DNA of 64,000 bases, taken from contig CAVVJF010000009.1 in the NCBI GenBank assembly GCA_963748485.1, positions 1,550,001 through 1,614,000 of the forward strand, in the 5' to 3' direction. Shown here piece by piece: positions 24,334 through 34,043 of the stretch (positions are counted from its first letter, which is position 1; every line of letters begins with the position of its first letter). The DNA comes from DASRWT01 sp963748485 (GTDB taxonomy: Bacteria > Methylomirabilota > Methylomirabilia > Rokubacteriales > CSP1-6). The position numbers and the translations under genes are program-made. The notes beneath the pieces are model-generated. The model was given only the letters and a program-made list of their open reading frames with translations. It was not told where the DNA came from and ran no database searches.

Positions 24334-25239
24334 ATGGACATGGACCACGTCGAGTTCGACCGCGAGCCACCCAGCAACCTGTCGACGCTGGTGATCGCGT
24401 TCGGCGGATGGATCGATGCGGGCCAGGCGGCGACGGGCGCCGTGCGCCACCTGGTCCGCGAGCTCCCCGCCGCGCGGCTGGCCTCGATCGTCCCCGAGGA
24501 ATTCTTCGTGTTCACCCAGGAACGGCCCGAGGTGCGGCTCCGGCCCGACGAGAGCCGCGACATCCGGTGGCCGCGCAGCGAGTTCTTCGCGTGGCAGCCC
24601 GAGGACCGGCCGGACGGCCTGCTCCTGTTCTGCGGCCCCGAGCCGCATCAGCGGTGGCGCACCTATACGAAGGCGTTCCTCGACGTGGCGGAGCGCTGCG
24701 GCGTGCGGCGCATCGTGTCGATCGGCGCGCTCCTCGCCGGCGCGCCGCATACTCGGCCGGTCGCGGTCACCGCGCGCGCGACCGACCCCGCGTGGCGCTC
24801 CCTGGTGGAGGCCTGGGGCATCTACCGGCCCCCGACCTACGAGGGCCCGACGGGGATCTCCACCGTGGTCCTGGACGCGGCGGCGCGACGGGGCATGTCG
24901 TATCTCGGCTTCATGGGGCAAGTGCCGCACTACCTGCAGAACACCGAGAACCCGGCCGCGGTCGAGGCCCTGCTCACCTACCTGGCCCGTCTGCTCGATC
25001 TCCGCCTGGACATGTCCGACTTTGCCGAGGCCATCAAGGACTTCCGCACCCAGTGTGATCGGGCGGTGGCCAAGAATCGCGCCACCCGCGAGCACGTGCA
25101 GCAGCTCGAGCGGGACTACGACGAAGCGGCGGGCGAGAAGCGCGAGGGGCTCCCCGAGAAGCTCGACTCGGATCAGCTCATGCGCGAGCTGGAGAATTTC
25201 CTGCGCAAGCAGCGCGAGGAAGGCCCGCAGAGCAGCTGA
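24334..25239 (+). CDS. PAC2 family protein
   Basis: 301 residues. N-terminal LSTLVIAFGGWIDAGQAATGA and the later LLLFCGPEPHQRW, VSIGALLAGAPHTRP and YEGPTGISTVVLDAA are characteristic of the PAC2 (proteasome assembly chaperone 2) superfamily; a helical, charged C-terminal tail follows (about 235-301). In bacteria without an obvious proteasome the role of PAC2 proteins is not settled. It begins 10 bases after the LLM gene; ATG at 24340 is an alternative start. It ends 6 bases from the end of the convergent SDR gene, leaving no room for a terminator hairpin of its own. Confidence 0.87.
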   Translation: MDMDHVEFDREPPSNLSTLVIAFGGWIDAGQAATGAVRHLVRELPAARLASIVPEEFFVFTQERPEVRLRPDESRDIRWPRSEFFAWQPEDRPDGLLLFCGPEPHQRWRTYTKAFLDVAERCGVRRIVSIGALLAGAPHTRPVAVTARATDPAWRSLVEAWGIYRPPTYEGPTGISTVVLDAAARRGMSYLGFMGQVPHYLQNTENPAAVEALLTYLARLLDLRLDMSDFAEAIKDFRTQCDRAVAKNRATREHVQQLERDYDEAAGEKREGLPEKLDSDQLMRELENFLRKQREEGPQSS

Positions 25240-25245
25240 GCGCGG

Positions 25246-26127
25246 CTAGCGCAGCTCGATTCCGAAGTAGCGCTTGAAGCGGGCATTGTACTCCTGGTCG
25301 GACAGCTCCCCGCCCATCGCCACCCACTCCTCGTCGCTGATGCGGGCGCGCCCGGCGGCCAGCCCCTCTGCGTCGACGCCCACGGGATAGCGCAGACGCG
25401 GCCGGTCGGTGGTGATGGCCTCAAGGATCGCCGCGGCGACGGTCTCGGGCTGGCCGGGGTTGCGGAAGCCGGCGGCGAAGAGCTTGCCGTTGCGGCGCAT
25501 GATCTGCCGATACGGCGAGGTCTTGTCGTAGCGCGTGGCCCCCGCCGAGTTCTCGAAGATGGCGGTCTGGACGACGCCGGGCTCGATGACGGCCACGCGG
25601 ACACCGAAGGCGGCCACCTCGTGGGCCAGCGCCTCGCTCGCCGCGGCCAGCGCGTGCTTCGACGCGGAGTACGCGATCTGGTTCGGGGTGGCGACGCGCC
25701 CCGCGATCGAGGTGACGTTGACGATGCAGCCGGACCGTCGCTCCCGCATCGCCGGAAGAACGGCTTGTATCATCCGAATAGGCCCCCAGTAGTTGGCCTC
25801 GAACATCGCCCGGTGCTCGGCCTCGGGCGTGAGCTCGAGCGGCGTCGCCCCGCCGATGCCGGCGTTGTTGACGAGCACGTCGACGGCGCCCTCGCGCTCC
25901 CGCGTCGCTGCCACCGCGCGGTCGATCGACTCCTGGCTGGTGACGTCCAGCTCGCGCAGCGCCAGCGGCAGGCCCTCCGCGCGCGCGGCCGACTCGAGCG
26001 GCCCCGCCTTGGCGAGATTCCGCATGGTGGCGACCACCGCATACCCGTGCCGCGCGAGGTGGAGCGCGGTGGCGAAGCCGATGCCGGTGCTAGTGCCGGT
26101 GACGAGGGCGAGGGGCATGGGCGCCAT
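25246..26127 (-). CDS. short-chain dehydrogenase (SDR family oxidoreductase)
   Basis: 293 residues from the ATG at 26127 (or 290 from 26118). Classical SDR with TGTSTGIG near the N-terminus, NNAGIGG, VTSIAGR, and YSASKHAL (catalytic Tyr and Lys), then VIEPGVVQT. The C-terminal extension (RPRLRYPVGVDAE onward) is typical of the retinol dehydrogenase-like branch. It is the last gene of a minus-strand run with the TAXI binding protein, DUF4105 and DUF2088 genes, and starts 23 bases after the latter. The substrate is unknown. Confidence 0.9.
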   Translation of the reverse strand: MAPMPLALVTGTSTGIGFATALHLARHGYAVVATMRNLAKAGPLESAARAEGLPLALRELDVTSQESIDRAVAATREREGAVDVLVNNAGIGGATPLELTPEAEHRAMFEANYWGPIRMIQAVLPAMRERRSGCIVNVTSIAGRVATPNQIAYSASKHALAAASEALAHEVAAFGVRVAVIEPGVVQTAIFENSAGATRYDKTSPYRQIMRRNGKLFAAGFRNPGQPETVAAAILEAITTDRPRLRYPVGVDAEGLAAGRARISDEEWVAMGGELSDQEYNARFKRYFGIELR

Positions 26128-26150
26128 GCTGCCCGCGGGCGCGCGCGGCG

Positions 26151-27550
26151 TCAAGCGGCGGGCCGGCGGTCGGGATCCGCCGGCATGCCCGCCTGCTCCA
26201 CCACACCGATCGACGCGCCGGGACCGTGGTGCCGAACGGCGCGGTCGATCGCCTCCTCCACCGTCTCCGCCACCTCGAAGCCCAGGTGCCGCGGCACGTG
26301 CTCGTCGCGGGCGCCGGCCACGATCACCTGGCCCACTCGGCGGAGGCGCTTGAGCGGGTGCGTGGCGAGGATCCCGTGAATGGGATGGAAGGCGAAGCGC
26401 TGCCGGTAGGCTTCGATGTACCCCGCGTGCCGGGAGTACTCCGTCTCGAAGCGGGCGGTGATCTCGTAAGCGTCGCGCGTCTGCGTGAGCACGCGCTCCC
26501 ACACGTCGGGATACGAGGGGTGGTGCACCCGGTCCCACGCGTCCCGCACCGCCGCCGCCATGATCACGGTGCAGCCCGGCTTCCCCGCGGCGTCGATCAT
26601 GCCGCCGAGATAGCCCAATCCCATCGAAATGAGCGTGAGGATCGGGTTCACTGACGCCCAGATGGCATAGGGGCTCGAGTCGGGCACGCCGTAGACGAGG
26701 ATGTCGCACGGCTCGGGGGCAGCGGCGCGCCGTGAGGGGAAGCGCCGCGCCTGCGCGGCGAGGGCGGCCTGCCGCGTCTCGTCCACCCCGCCGGCCAGCA
26801 CCTGCGCGGCGTGGAACGGGTCGGCGAGGAGGGTGTCGATCTTGAAGACGCGGCGGCCGAGCCGGTGCTCGAGGTGATGGCCCATCTCGTCGAGGACGGC
26901 GTGCATGCGGTTGCGCTCGAGCGACATCGACATGCCGTCGGGATCGTGGGTGACGCGGATCGACTTCCACGTCGACAGTCCGATGCACACTGACTTCCAG
27001 CCGCCAGTGAAGCCGCGGATATAGTTGGTGTTGACGTAGACGGTCAGGTCGGAGTCGGTGACGTGGCGGCTGACCTCTACCGGATATCCATGCTCGGGCG
27101 TCCGACCCAGATCGGCGATCTGCTCGGGATCTTCCGCATCGTGGCAGGACAGGCGCCCGGCGAACTCATCGGCCAGGTCGGCGTCGAGGAGGCGCCGCAG
27201 CTCGGGCGGCCGCAGCATGCGGTGCAGGGCGTTCGCGCAGACCAGCCGCACCTGCGAGCGTGCCACTCCCGCGGCGGCCAGCTCGTCCAGCACCGCCCGG
27301 ATCGCCACCGGTCGGATCGGGCCGAACGAGCCGACCGTATGATCGTCGAAGGCGATGGTGACCCGAGCGTCCGGTTTCACTGCCTCCCGGAGACGCGGCA
27401 GGCCGAGCGGCGCCGCCAGCGCGGCACGCACCGCTCCGTCGAGATCAGCGAGCGGCGCGAGCGTTCCCCCGCGATGCTGGACAGCCGGCGCGTGCCCGCC
27501 GGCAGCTCGGCGGGAAGCGTTCCATCGGCGTACGGAAGCTCGATCTTCAC
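26151..27550 (-). pseudogene. DUF2088/LarA-like protein, frameshifted in a G-tract
   Basis: Homologue of the N-terminal domain of lactate racemase LarA. Key segments are IAFDDHTVGSFGP, GFTGGWKSVCIGLSTWKS and NPILTLISMGLGYLGG. The GTG at 27550 (overlapping the stop of the DUF4105 gene as TAGTG) gives the N-terminus VKIELPYADGTLPAELPAGT. The frame is then lost at 27466-27470, where five Gs (minus strand) stand; six would restore GGTLAPLADLDGAV. With one base added the protein has 466 residues, against 465 for the intact paralogue at 37954, which is closely similar along its length. Either a real frameshift, a phase-variable tract or a sequencing error in the homopolymer. Confidence 0.8.
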
Positions 27551-28554
27551 TAGGGAAGGCCCACCCGGATTCGCCGCGAGAAGTCGGGCGCCTTGTCCGC
27601 GACCTGCGCCGCCGCGTTGATGAGGCTCCGCCGCTTGAGCTCCTCGAACGGCAGGCTCCGATCAAGGCGCCCGCGGTCGTAGGCGTACTCCGGCGCATAG
27701 CCGCTGAAGAGCACCTTCCAGGAGTAGGGAATGGGGTCGGGGTTCACCGCGCTGTGGGCGAGGATCATCGTGGTGCAGTTCGTGGTCAGGGTGTTGTAGA
27801 ACCGAGGGCGCGTACGCAGCTCGTTGATATCGCGCAGGTAGTCGAGAAAGACTCGACGGCCATTCTCGATCGGCGCGACTATCTTGAAGAGATAGACGTC
27901 TTCTGGGGGCGACTTCCGGTAGTTCGTCCGGAGCCGAATGATGTCGCGCTCGTCGCCGACCACGTAGACGAGCTCGTACTGCTGGAAGAACCCCGGCACG
28001 GTGCCATAGGGCTTCGCGCGCTCCTTGCGCGCCTCGATCGAGATCGCAAGGTGCTCGCCCCCGAACCCGAAGGTGACGAGTAGATGGGCAATGGCGGGCC
28101 CTATCCAGTACACGGCAACGAGATCGACCCGGTCCAGCTTCAGAAGGTCGAACGTGCGATCGTAGTACGCGGGCGTGAAGTCCGTTTCCGAGCGGTAGTC
28201 AAAATTCCGAATGTTGTGGACGGTCACGCGATCCCCGTCGATGGTGGCAGAGGGAAGGACGGCCACCTCCGGCTGCCAGTCGCGGCTGTTCGACGGCGTC
28301 GCGGTCCTCCAGACGAGCAAGACCAGCACGACGGCAACGGCAAACACCCCGACGGCCCGCCAGCGCGCCCACCCCACCGCCAGCGCGCCCACCGTGATGA
28401 GCCCGAGCGCCGCGAAGGCCCAGGCGAGGGAGGTCCGTACCGTCTCTGAACCCGGAGCGAGATAGAACAGCGCGAGCGCTCCCCAGCCGGTCGTCACGAC
28501 GATCACGAGCCCGATCAGGATCAGACCGAGGACGGGCAGAAGCCGGCGCTTCAT
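27550..28554 (-). CDS. DUF4105 family membrane protein (Lnb N-terminal periplasmic domain)
   Basis: 334 residues. Three membrane segments at the N-terminus (about 5-25, 40-62, 66-85), then a periplasmic domain beginning VHNIRNFDYRSETDFTPAYYDRTFDLL and including the conserved AHLLVTFGFGGEHLAISIEARKE and TLTTNCTTMI. Those segments define DUF4105, a presumed cysteine-peptidase-like domain with the Cys in NCTT as the likely nucleophile; function of the bacterial family is unknown. The gene lies 15 bases after the TAXI gene, and its stop overlaps the start of the DUF2088 gene. Confidence 0.88.
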   Translation of the reverse strand: MKRRLLPVLGLILIGLVIVVTTGWGALALFYLAPGSETVRTSLAWAFAALGLITVGALAVGWARWRAVGVFAVAVVLVLLVWRTATPSNSRDWQPEVAVLPSATIDGDRVTVHNIRNFDYRSETDFTPAYYDRTFDLLKLDRVDLVAVYWIGPAIAHLLVTFGFGGEHLAISIEARKERAKPYGTVPGFFQQYELVYVVGDERDIIRLRTNYRKSPPEDVYLFKIVAPIENGRRVFLDYLRDINELRTRPRFYNTLTTNCTTMILAHSAVNPDPIPYSWKVLFSGYAPEYAYDRGRLDRSLPFEELKRRSLINAAAQVADKAPDFSRRIRVGLP

Positions 28555-28569
28555 TTCAGCGGATGCGCA

Positions 28570-29523
28570 CTACCGCAGCCGCGTCGCCACGCACGGCGAC
28601 AGCCGTGGGAGGGCCAGGATCGTCGCCGGGTCGAGGTTGACGCTCTGCCACTTGGGGTGCCCGTTCCGCCTCAACCACTCCAGACGATCCATGGCGACGC
28701 GCGCGAAGGCGCCGATCGCCTCGCAGCGAACGGTGCCGGATGCGACCACGCCGCTCTTGATCGTTACCGTCTCCACCGGCCGCTCCTGCCAGGCGTAGGT
28801 GCCGGCCGGAATGGTGGTCGGCACGTATACCGCGGCCAGCGCGGCGTCGTCCGGATGGGGCTGCAGGCGAATCGTCAGGAGGTTGAGCCGGTCCGCGGCC
28901 GAGACCTGCTCGACGAGGTGCCGGGCGGGAGCGCCGACCACGACGAAGAGCGCGTCGAGCTCGCCCTTCCGCAGGGCGTCGAGGGCCAGGCTCGTCTCGA
29001 GGCTATGGACGTCGCGCGGCTTCACCCCGGCCAAGTGGAGAAGGGTGAGCGCGGTGACCGTGGTCCCGCTACCCGGCGAGCCGATGGCGACGCGCTTGCC
29101 GCGAAGACCCGCGATCCCCTGGATGCCGGGACGCGCCAGCAAGTGCACCTCCTCGTCGTAGAGGGGAAGGACGAGCTGTAGCCCCTCGACGACGCGACGG
29201 GCCTCTTCATGTTCCTTGCCGTAAAGGCGCAGGTAGGCCATGACATCGAGCTGGGTGATCGCGAGGTGGATGCTCTGGTGCCGGAATACCTCGATCACGT
29301 TCTGGAGGGCGCCCTGGGAGGGGACGACGTCGAGATCGACGCCGGCCTCGGGGACGACCTCCTCCAGCAAGCGCTCCAGGTCACGGGCCACCGCGTAGTA
29401 GGTGCCCAGCTCGGATCCGGTCAGGATGGTGAGCTCCGTGCGTGGACGGAAACCCACCGTCTGCGCTGCGGCCAGGCTTGCGGCGAGCGTCACGACCAAT
29501 ACCGCCCCGATGCTTCGAATCAC
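28570..29523 (-). CDS. TAXI family periplasmic solute-binding protein
   Basis: 317 residues from the GTG at 29523. A signal peptide (VLVVTLAASLAAAQ) leads into a TAXI-type TRAP binding protein: TILTGSELGTYYAVARDLERLL, VVPSQGALQNV and VAIGSPGSGTTVTAL are the family landmarks. Such proteins deliver organic acids or amino acids to TRAP permeases, but no DctQ/DctM-type gene is nearby. The upstream -10-like TATACC (29537-29532) is 8 bases from the GTG with no ribosome binding site, so the message may be leaderless. First gene of a four-gene minus-strand run. Confidence 0.88.
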   Translation of the reverse strand: MIRSIGAVLVVTLAASLAAAQTVGFRPRTELTILTGSELGTYYAVARDLERLLEEVVPEAGVDLDVVPSQGALQNVIEVFRHQSIHLAITQLDVMAYLRLYGKEHEEARRVVEGLQLVLPLYDEEVHLLARPGIQGIAGLRGKRVAIGSPGSGTTVTALTLLHLAGVKPRDVHSLETSLALDALRKGELDALFVVVGAPARHLVEQVSAADRLNLLTIRLQPHPDDAALAAVYVPTTIPAGTYAWQERPVETVTIKSGVVASGTVRCEAIGAFARVAMDRLEWLRRNGHPKWQSVNLDPATILALPRLSPCVATRLR

Positions 29524-29531
29524 CCTGCGAT

Positions 29532-29537
29532 GGTATA
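29532..29537 (-). promoter_or_regulatory. -10-like hexamer of the TAXI operon
   Basis: TATACC on the minus strand ends 8 bases before the GTG start at 29523. It is part of a self-complementary GGTATACC, so it may serve the divergent pga pair as well. No ribosome binding site separates it from the start codon. Confidence 0.35.
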
Positions 29538-29641
29538 CCGTGGGGCGGCGTGGGCCAGAATACGACCAAGGTCGCATGGCCACTGCTTATTGCGCCTTGT
29601 TAGGGTAGGCGCGACCTCAGCACCCAGGCACCCCGCTGCCG

Positions 29642-32018
29642 ATGGCCCGACTTGGAACCCGCGCAGTCAGGACTGCCGTTCTGGCCACGGTCGTGTTCCT
29701 CTCTTGCCTCCCCGAATCGGCCCTCGCCCAGGACGCCGAGCGGGAGGCGGCCGTCCGGCTCGCCCGGCAGGGCGAGCTCGACGCGGCCATCGACAGGCTG
29801 CGCGAGCTGCGCCGGCGCTATCCCCGGGATCTGCCGATAGCCGCGGACCTGTCCGTGATCCTCCACTGGGCCGGGCGGAGCGCCGAGGCGCTGGAGGTGT
29901 TCGAGACGATCGGCCCCGACGCCGCGCCCAACTACGCCCTCCTGGAGGGCACTCGCGCCGCGCGCGCCGCCGGCAGGCTGGACCTGGCCGACGCGTACCT
30001 CCAGCGCGGCGCCGCCCTGAAGCGCATGGACGAGGCGCGCCGCCTCGCCGAGGAGCTGTACGAGGAGGACCCGGAGAGCATCGAGGTGCTGCACGCGAAG
30101 GCCTACTTCCACGCGAGCAGATGGCCGAGTGGCCGGAGGCCCTACGCCTCTATTCCGATGTCCTCCGACGTGCGCCGGACCGGAGCGACGCCCAGCGCGG
30201 GCGGCTGATGGCGCTCCAAGCCCTCGGATCGCCCTTCCGGGCGGAGGAGCTCGCCCGGGCGACGCCGGGCGTGCTGAATCCGGTCGAGCGCGCGCGCGTG
30301 GTGGGAACGCGACGAGCAATGTTCCTCCGCATGAATCAGCTCCCGAGCGACGACCCACGGCGGGGGTACGCCGTGACGGACCGCGCGATCGCGGACTTCG
30401 AGCGCGAGATCGCCGAGCTCCAGGGGCGCCCCGGCTTCGAGGTTCCGCTCCTCCGGGCGCGCTTCGATCTCCTCGTCGCCTATCGCGACCGCGTGCGTAT
30501 GGCCGATGCCGTTGCGCTGTACGAAACGCTTCGCCGGGAGGGCGTGACGCCTCCGGCCTATGTCCGGAACTCGGCGGCCGCCGCCTACCTCTACGTGGAG
30601 CGGCCGGAGGTCGCTCTCGAGCTCTACCAGTCGGTCCTTGCCGACGACTCGAATGACCCCGACGCGTCCCTGGGCCTCTTCTACACATTGGTCGAGCTGG
30701 AGCGACACCGCGAGGCCTATGCGCACATCGACGCGCTCGACCGTCGGGAGCCCCCGTTCCGCGGGTTCACCGACACCGGCGCCACCTACGAGAACCCCAG
30801 CAAGCTCGACACCGCCCTGGCGGCGGCCCTGGCCCGGTACTACGGCGATCAGCTCGGCGAGGCGTGGAAGCGCGTCTCGGCGCTCTCGGAGGCTGCCCCC
30901 GGCAATAGCTGGGTACAGGCCTCCGCGGCGTCGGTGGCGCGGGCACGCGGCTGGCCCCGACGGGCGCTGGCGCTGGTCGATCCCTGGCTGACCCTCATCG
31001 ACGAAGACGCGGGACTGGAGCAAGAACGGGCCCATACCCTGTTCGCCCTCAAGCGCTACCGTGAGGCCGACCTCCTCATCGACCACCTGCGGACGCGGCA
31101 CTCCGAGGACAAGGGCGTCCAGTGGCTGGCCGAGGACTGGGACGCCTATCGGATGTGGGAGCTGCAGGTCCGCGTCGAGCCCAACAAGGGTGTCGAGCCA
31201 CAGGCGGACGGGTTCGGGATGGAGGCGTCGAGCCGCCTCCTCTCACCGCCGATCGCCTACAACTGGCGCGTGGCCCTCGAGTATCGGTTCGCCACCGGCG
31301 ACACGCCCGAGGGAAGCGTTGATCTGCACCGGGGCGCCGTCGGGCTCGAGTACCGGGGCCGTACTTCCATGGAGTCGGGGCCGTCACGTACAACGCCACG
31401 ACGGTGGACGAATTCGGCGGGCAGCTCCTGCTTCGATGGACGCCCGACGATCATTGGAGTGTCTACGCGGCGGGGGAGATCTTCGCCACGGTGGGGCTGC
31501 GCGCCCTGAAGAACGGCGTCACGGCGAATTCCGTCGAAGGGGGCGCCGGGTACCGGTTCCACGAGAGCCGCGAGGTCGAAGCCGCGTGGCGCGTCACCGA
31601 CTTCAGCGACGGCAATGTCCGTCACGAGGCGTTCGCGCGTCTGGGCCGGCGTGTGGTCGACCTCCCGCGATTCGACGTCATCGCCACGCTCGATCTCTAC
31701 TACTCGACCAACACCAAGTCAGACGTTCCCTATTTCAGCCCGGAGCAGGTCTTCACGCCGAACCTGGTCGTCGCGTTCGAGCACGTGACATGGCGGCGCT
31801 ACCGGCGGTCGTTCGTGCAGGCGCTTCAGCTGACTCCCGGGGGGATGATCCAGAAAGGGTTCGGCGCGGACCCGATCGGCGCCGTCCAGTACGAACACCG
31901 GTGGCGCTGGGATCCCCGCTACGAGCTGTCCTACGGAGTGCGGGCCGCCAGCCGTGTCTTCGACGGCGACCGCGAGCAGAGCTACGGCGGTTTCGTCCGG
32001 CTGACGGTGAGGTTCTGA
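29642..32018 (+). pseudogene. pgaA: PgaA-like outer-membrane export protein with two frameshifts
   Basis: PgaA exports poly-N-acetylglucosamine through the outer membrane with a periplasmic TPR superhelix and a C-terminal beta-barrel. The ATG at 29642 gives a signal peptide (predicted cleavage at ALAQ-D) and TPR units. Near 30118 the frame is lost by one missing base: AYFHAS is followed in another frame by MAEWPEALRLYSDVLRRAP. A second missing base near 31361 moves the frame again, from VGLEYRGR to YFHGVGAVTYNATT. The barrel then continues to 32018, ending GGFVRLTVRF with the terminal Phe of outer-membrane barrels. Neither site is a homopolymer. The stop lies 2 bases before pgaB. Either a true pseudogene or sequencing indels. 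Confidence 0.82.
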
Positions 32019-32020
32019 GC

Positions 32021-33910
32021 ATGGCGTGGCGCCTCGTCGTCGCCTTTCTGCTCGGCGCCGCCACCGCGGCGGGCGCGACGACGGACTTCGTGACCTTCGC
32101 GTACCACGACGTGGCGGACGGGGCGGGTGATCTCGAGGCCGACGCGGTGACGATCCAGAATCTGGCCGCCCAGTTCGACTGGCTCCGGGACCGGGGCTAC
32201 CGCGTCATCTCGATCGACGACGTTCTCGCCGCCCATCGGGGCGAGCGGCCGCTGCCGCCACGCGCCGTGCTCCTGACCTTCGATGACGGGTTCGCGAGCA
32301 GCTACACACGGGTCTTCCCGCTCCTGCAGGCGTTCAACTATCCGGCGGTATTCGCGATCGTGGGAAGCTGGGTCGAGCCGCCCGAAGGCACTCGGCTGGG
32401 GGATGCTGCCGGCGGGCCGCCGCGCCAGCGCTTCGTGAGCTGGGACGAGCTGCGCGAGATGCGCCGCTCCGGCCTCGTCGAGATCGCCTCCCACTCCTAC
32501 GGACTGCACACCGTGGTCACCGGCAACGTGGAGGGCACCCGGTACCCGGCCGCGGTGACACACGCCTACATGCCTCGGAGCTACCGGGGGGACATCGCGC
32601 GTCCCGGCTACCGAAGCGGCGTCATCGGCGCCCAGCGGCAGCCGACACCCCAGCCACAGTTCGGCGACGTCCTGCAGCTCCTCGCGTCGCCGTACAGCAG
32701 GTTCCTCGAGCTGACCGGGCGGCTCGTGGGCGCGGCGACCGACTACGGCTACGACCGCCGCACGGGACGCTACGAGAGCGACGTCGAGTACTCGGAGCGG
32801 GTCCGAGCCGACCTCGCGCGGAATTCGGCGCTCATCGAGGCGCGGGTGGGCGTCCGCCCGCGCGTGATGGTGTGGCCCTACGGGCGGTACAACGAGGTAG
32901 CCGTGGAAGCGGCCCGGGCCGCGGGCATGCCCGTCACGCTGACGCTCGATCCCGAGCGGTCCGACGCGCGCGATGTCTCGCGGATCGCGCGCTACTACCC
33001 GGCCCAGAACCCCGACCTCAAGATGGTGGCGGGGATGCTCGAGAAAACGCCTGATGTGGAGCTCGTGCGCGGTCTCTGCCTGTCGCTCGACGAGGTCAAC
33101 GCGCCCACCGCCGAGGAGCGGTATGCGCGGCTGAGTCGCGCCATCGATCTCGTCGCGGCCTTCCAGCCGACGCTCGTCCTGCTCGGCGCGGCGGCGAGTG
33201 GGGGCGGCGTGTACTTCCCGAACGACCGGCTCCCTGTCCGGACGGATCTCTTCGGGCATGCCCTGTGGCAGCTTCGCACGCGCGCCGGGGTCGGCGTGTA
33301 TGCGGACCTGCCGCTGGGGGCCACGGGGGCGAGCGTCGACGCCGTACCCACCGTCTACGAGGGGCTTGGCAAGAGTGTCCCGTTCGACGGACTGAGCCTC
33401 GGCACCCCCTTCCTGGCCGGCGACCTCGTCCCCGGGCTGGGTCCGAGCCCGACCCGTATCGGCGTCTGGGACCCTCGTGGCCCGCGGCAGGCCCGGGCCC
33501 GCCAGGACCCCGCTCGTCTGCCGGAGTCGGGCCGCCTCGCGCTCACGGCGATCCGAGCCGTGGACCGCTATCAGCCGGCCGTCCCGATCCTCGACGCCGT
33601 GCGGCTCGAAGCGCTGCGGCCCGCGAGTGAGGTGGCCCTCGACGCCGTGGACTACCTGGCCGTTCGCTGGGACGGCGCGCCGCGGACGGCCCTCCGTGCC
33701 CTCCGCGAGAAGGGATGGCTCGACCTCCCCTACGCGCGTCGGCTGGTGTACCTCAGCGCGCGCTCGGAGCCCGCGGTGTGGCGAACCGTTCAGGCGGCCG
33801 GCGTCGTCCACGGGATCTACTGCCCCGAGCGCCTGCTCGACCGCCCCGAAACCCTGACCGCCCTCCGCCCCGTGCTGGGGGCGGCCACGTTTCCCTTCCG
33901 GCCGCGCTGA
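32021..33910 (+). CDS. pgaB: PgaB-like poly-N-acetylglucosamine deacetylase/hydrolase
   Basis: 629 residues. A signal peptide (FLLGAATAAGA) precedes a polysaccharide deacetylase domain (about 25-310) with VTFAYHDV, LLTFDDGFASSY (metal Asp and catalytic Asp) and ASHSYGLH (metal His). The C-terminal 300 residues correspond to the GH-type hydrolase domain of PgaB. In known systems PgaB deacetylates and trims poly-beta-1,6-GlcNAc before export through PgaA. The start lies directly after the broken pgaA. No pgaC (synthase) or pgaD gene is in the window, so the polymer would have to be made elsewhere. Confidence 0.88.
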   Translation: MAWRLVVAFLLGAATAAGATTDFVTFAYHDVADGAGDLEADAVTIQNLAAQFDWLRDRGYRVISIDDVLAAHRGERPLPPRAVLLTFDDGFASSYTRVFPLLQAFNYPAVFAIVGSWVEPPEGTRLGDAAGGPPRQRFVSWDELREMRRSGLVEIASHSYGLHTVVTGNVEGTRYPAAVTHAYMPRSYRGDIARPGYRSGVIGAQRQPTPQPQFGDVLQLLASPYSRFLELTGRLVGAATDYGYDRRTGRYESDVEYSERVRADLARNSALIEARVGVRPRVMVWPYGRYNEVAVEAARAAGMPVTLTLDPERSDARDVSRIARYYPAQNPDLKMVAGMLEKTPDVELVRGLCLSLDEVNAPTAEERYARLSRAIDLVAAFQPTLVLLGAAASGGGVYFPNDRLPVRTDLFGHALWQLRTRAGVGVYADLPLGATGASVDAVPTVYEGLGKSVPFDGLSLGTPFLAGDLVPGLGPSPTRIGVWDPRGPRQARARQDPARLPESGRLALTAIRAVDRYQPAVPILDAVRLEALRPASEVALDAVDYLAVRWDGAPRTALRALREKGWLDLPYARRLVYLSARSEPAVWRTVQAAGVVHGIYCPERLLDRPETLTALRPVLGAATFPFRPR

Positions 33911-34043
33911 CTCACGGCCGCAGGGGCACATAGCCGCTTTCGCCGCCGCCCGTCTGAGCATACGGACCGGCGCGAGTATCGCCTGGGCCGGTGCCGGCCT
34001 TGACGGGAGCCGCGCGGGCAGTGCACGATCGGTCGAAGCCGAC

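Noticed and set aside
33911..34043. Possible small minus-strand gene between pgaB and the histidine kinase gene
   Set aside because: A frame ending GESGYVPLRP is open here, but it continues only as antisense of the kinase and has no credible start.
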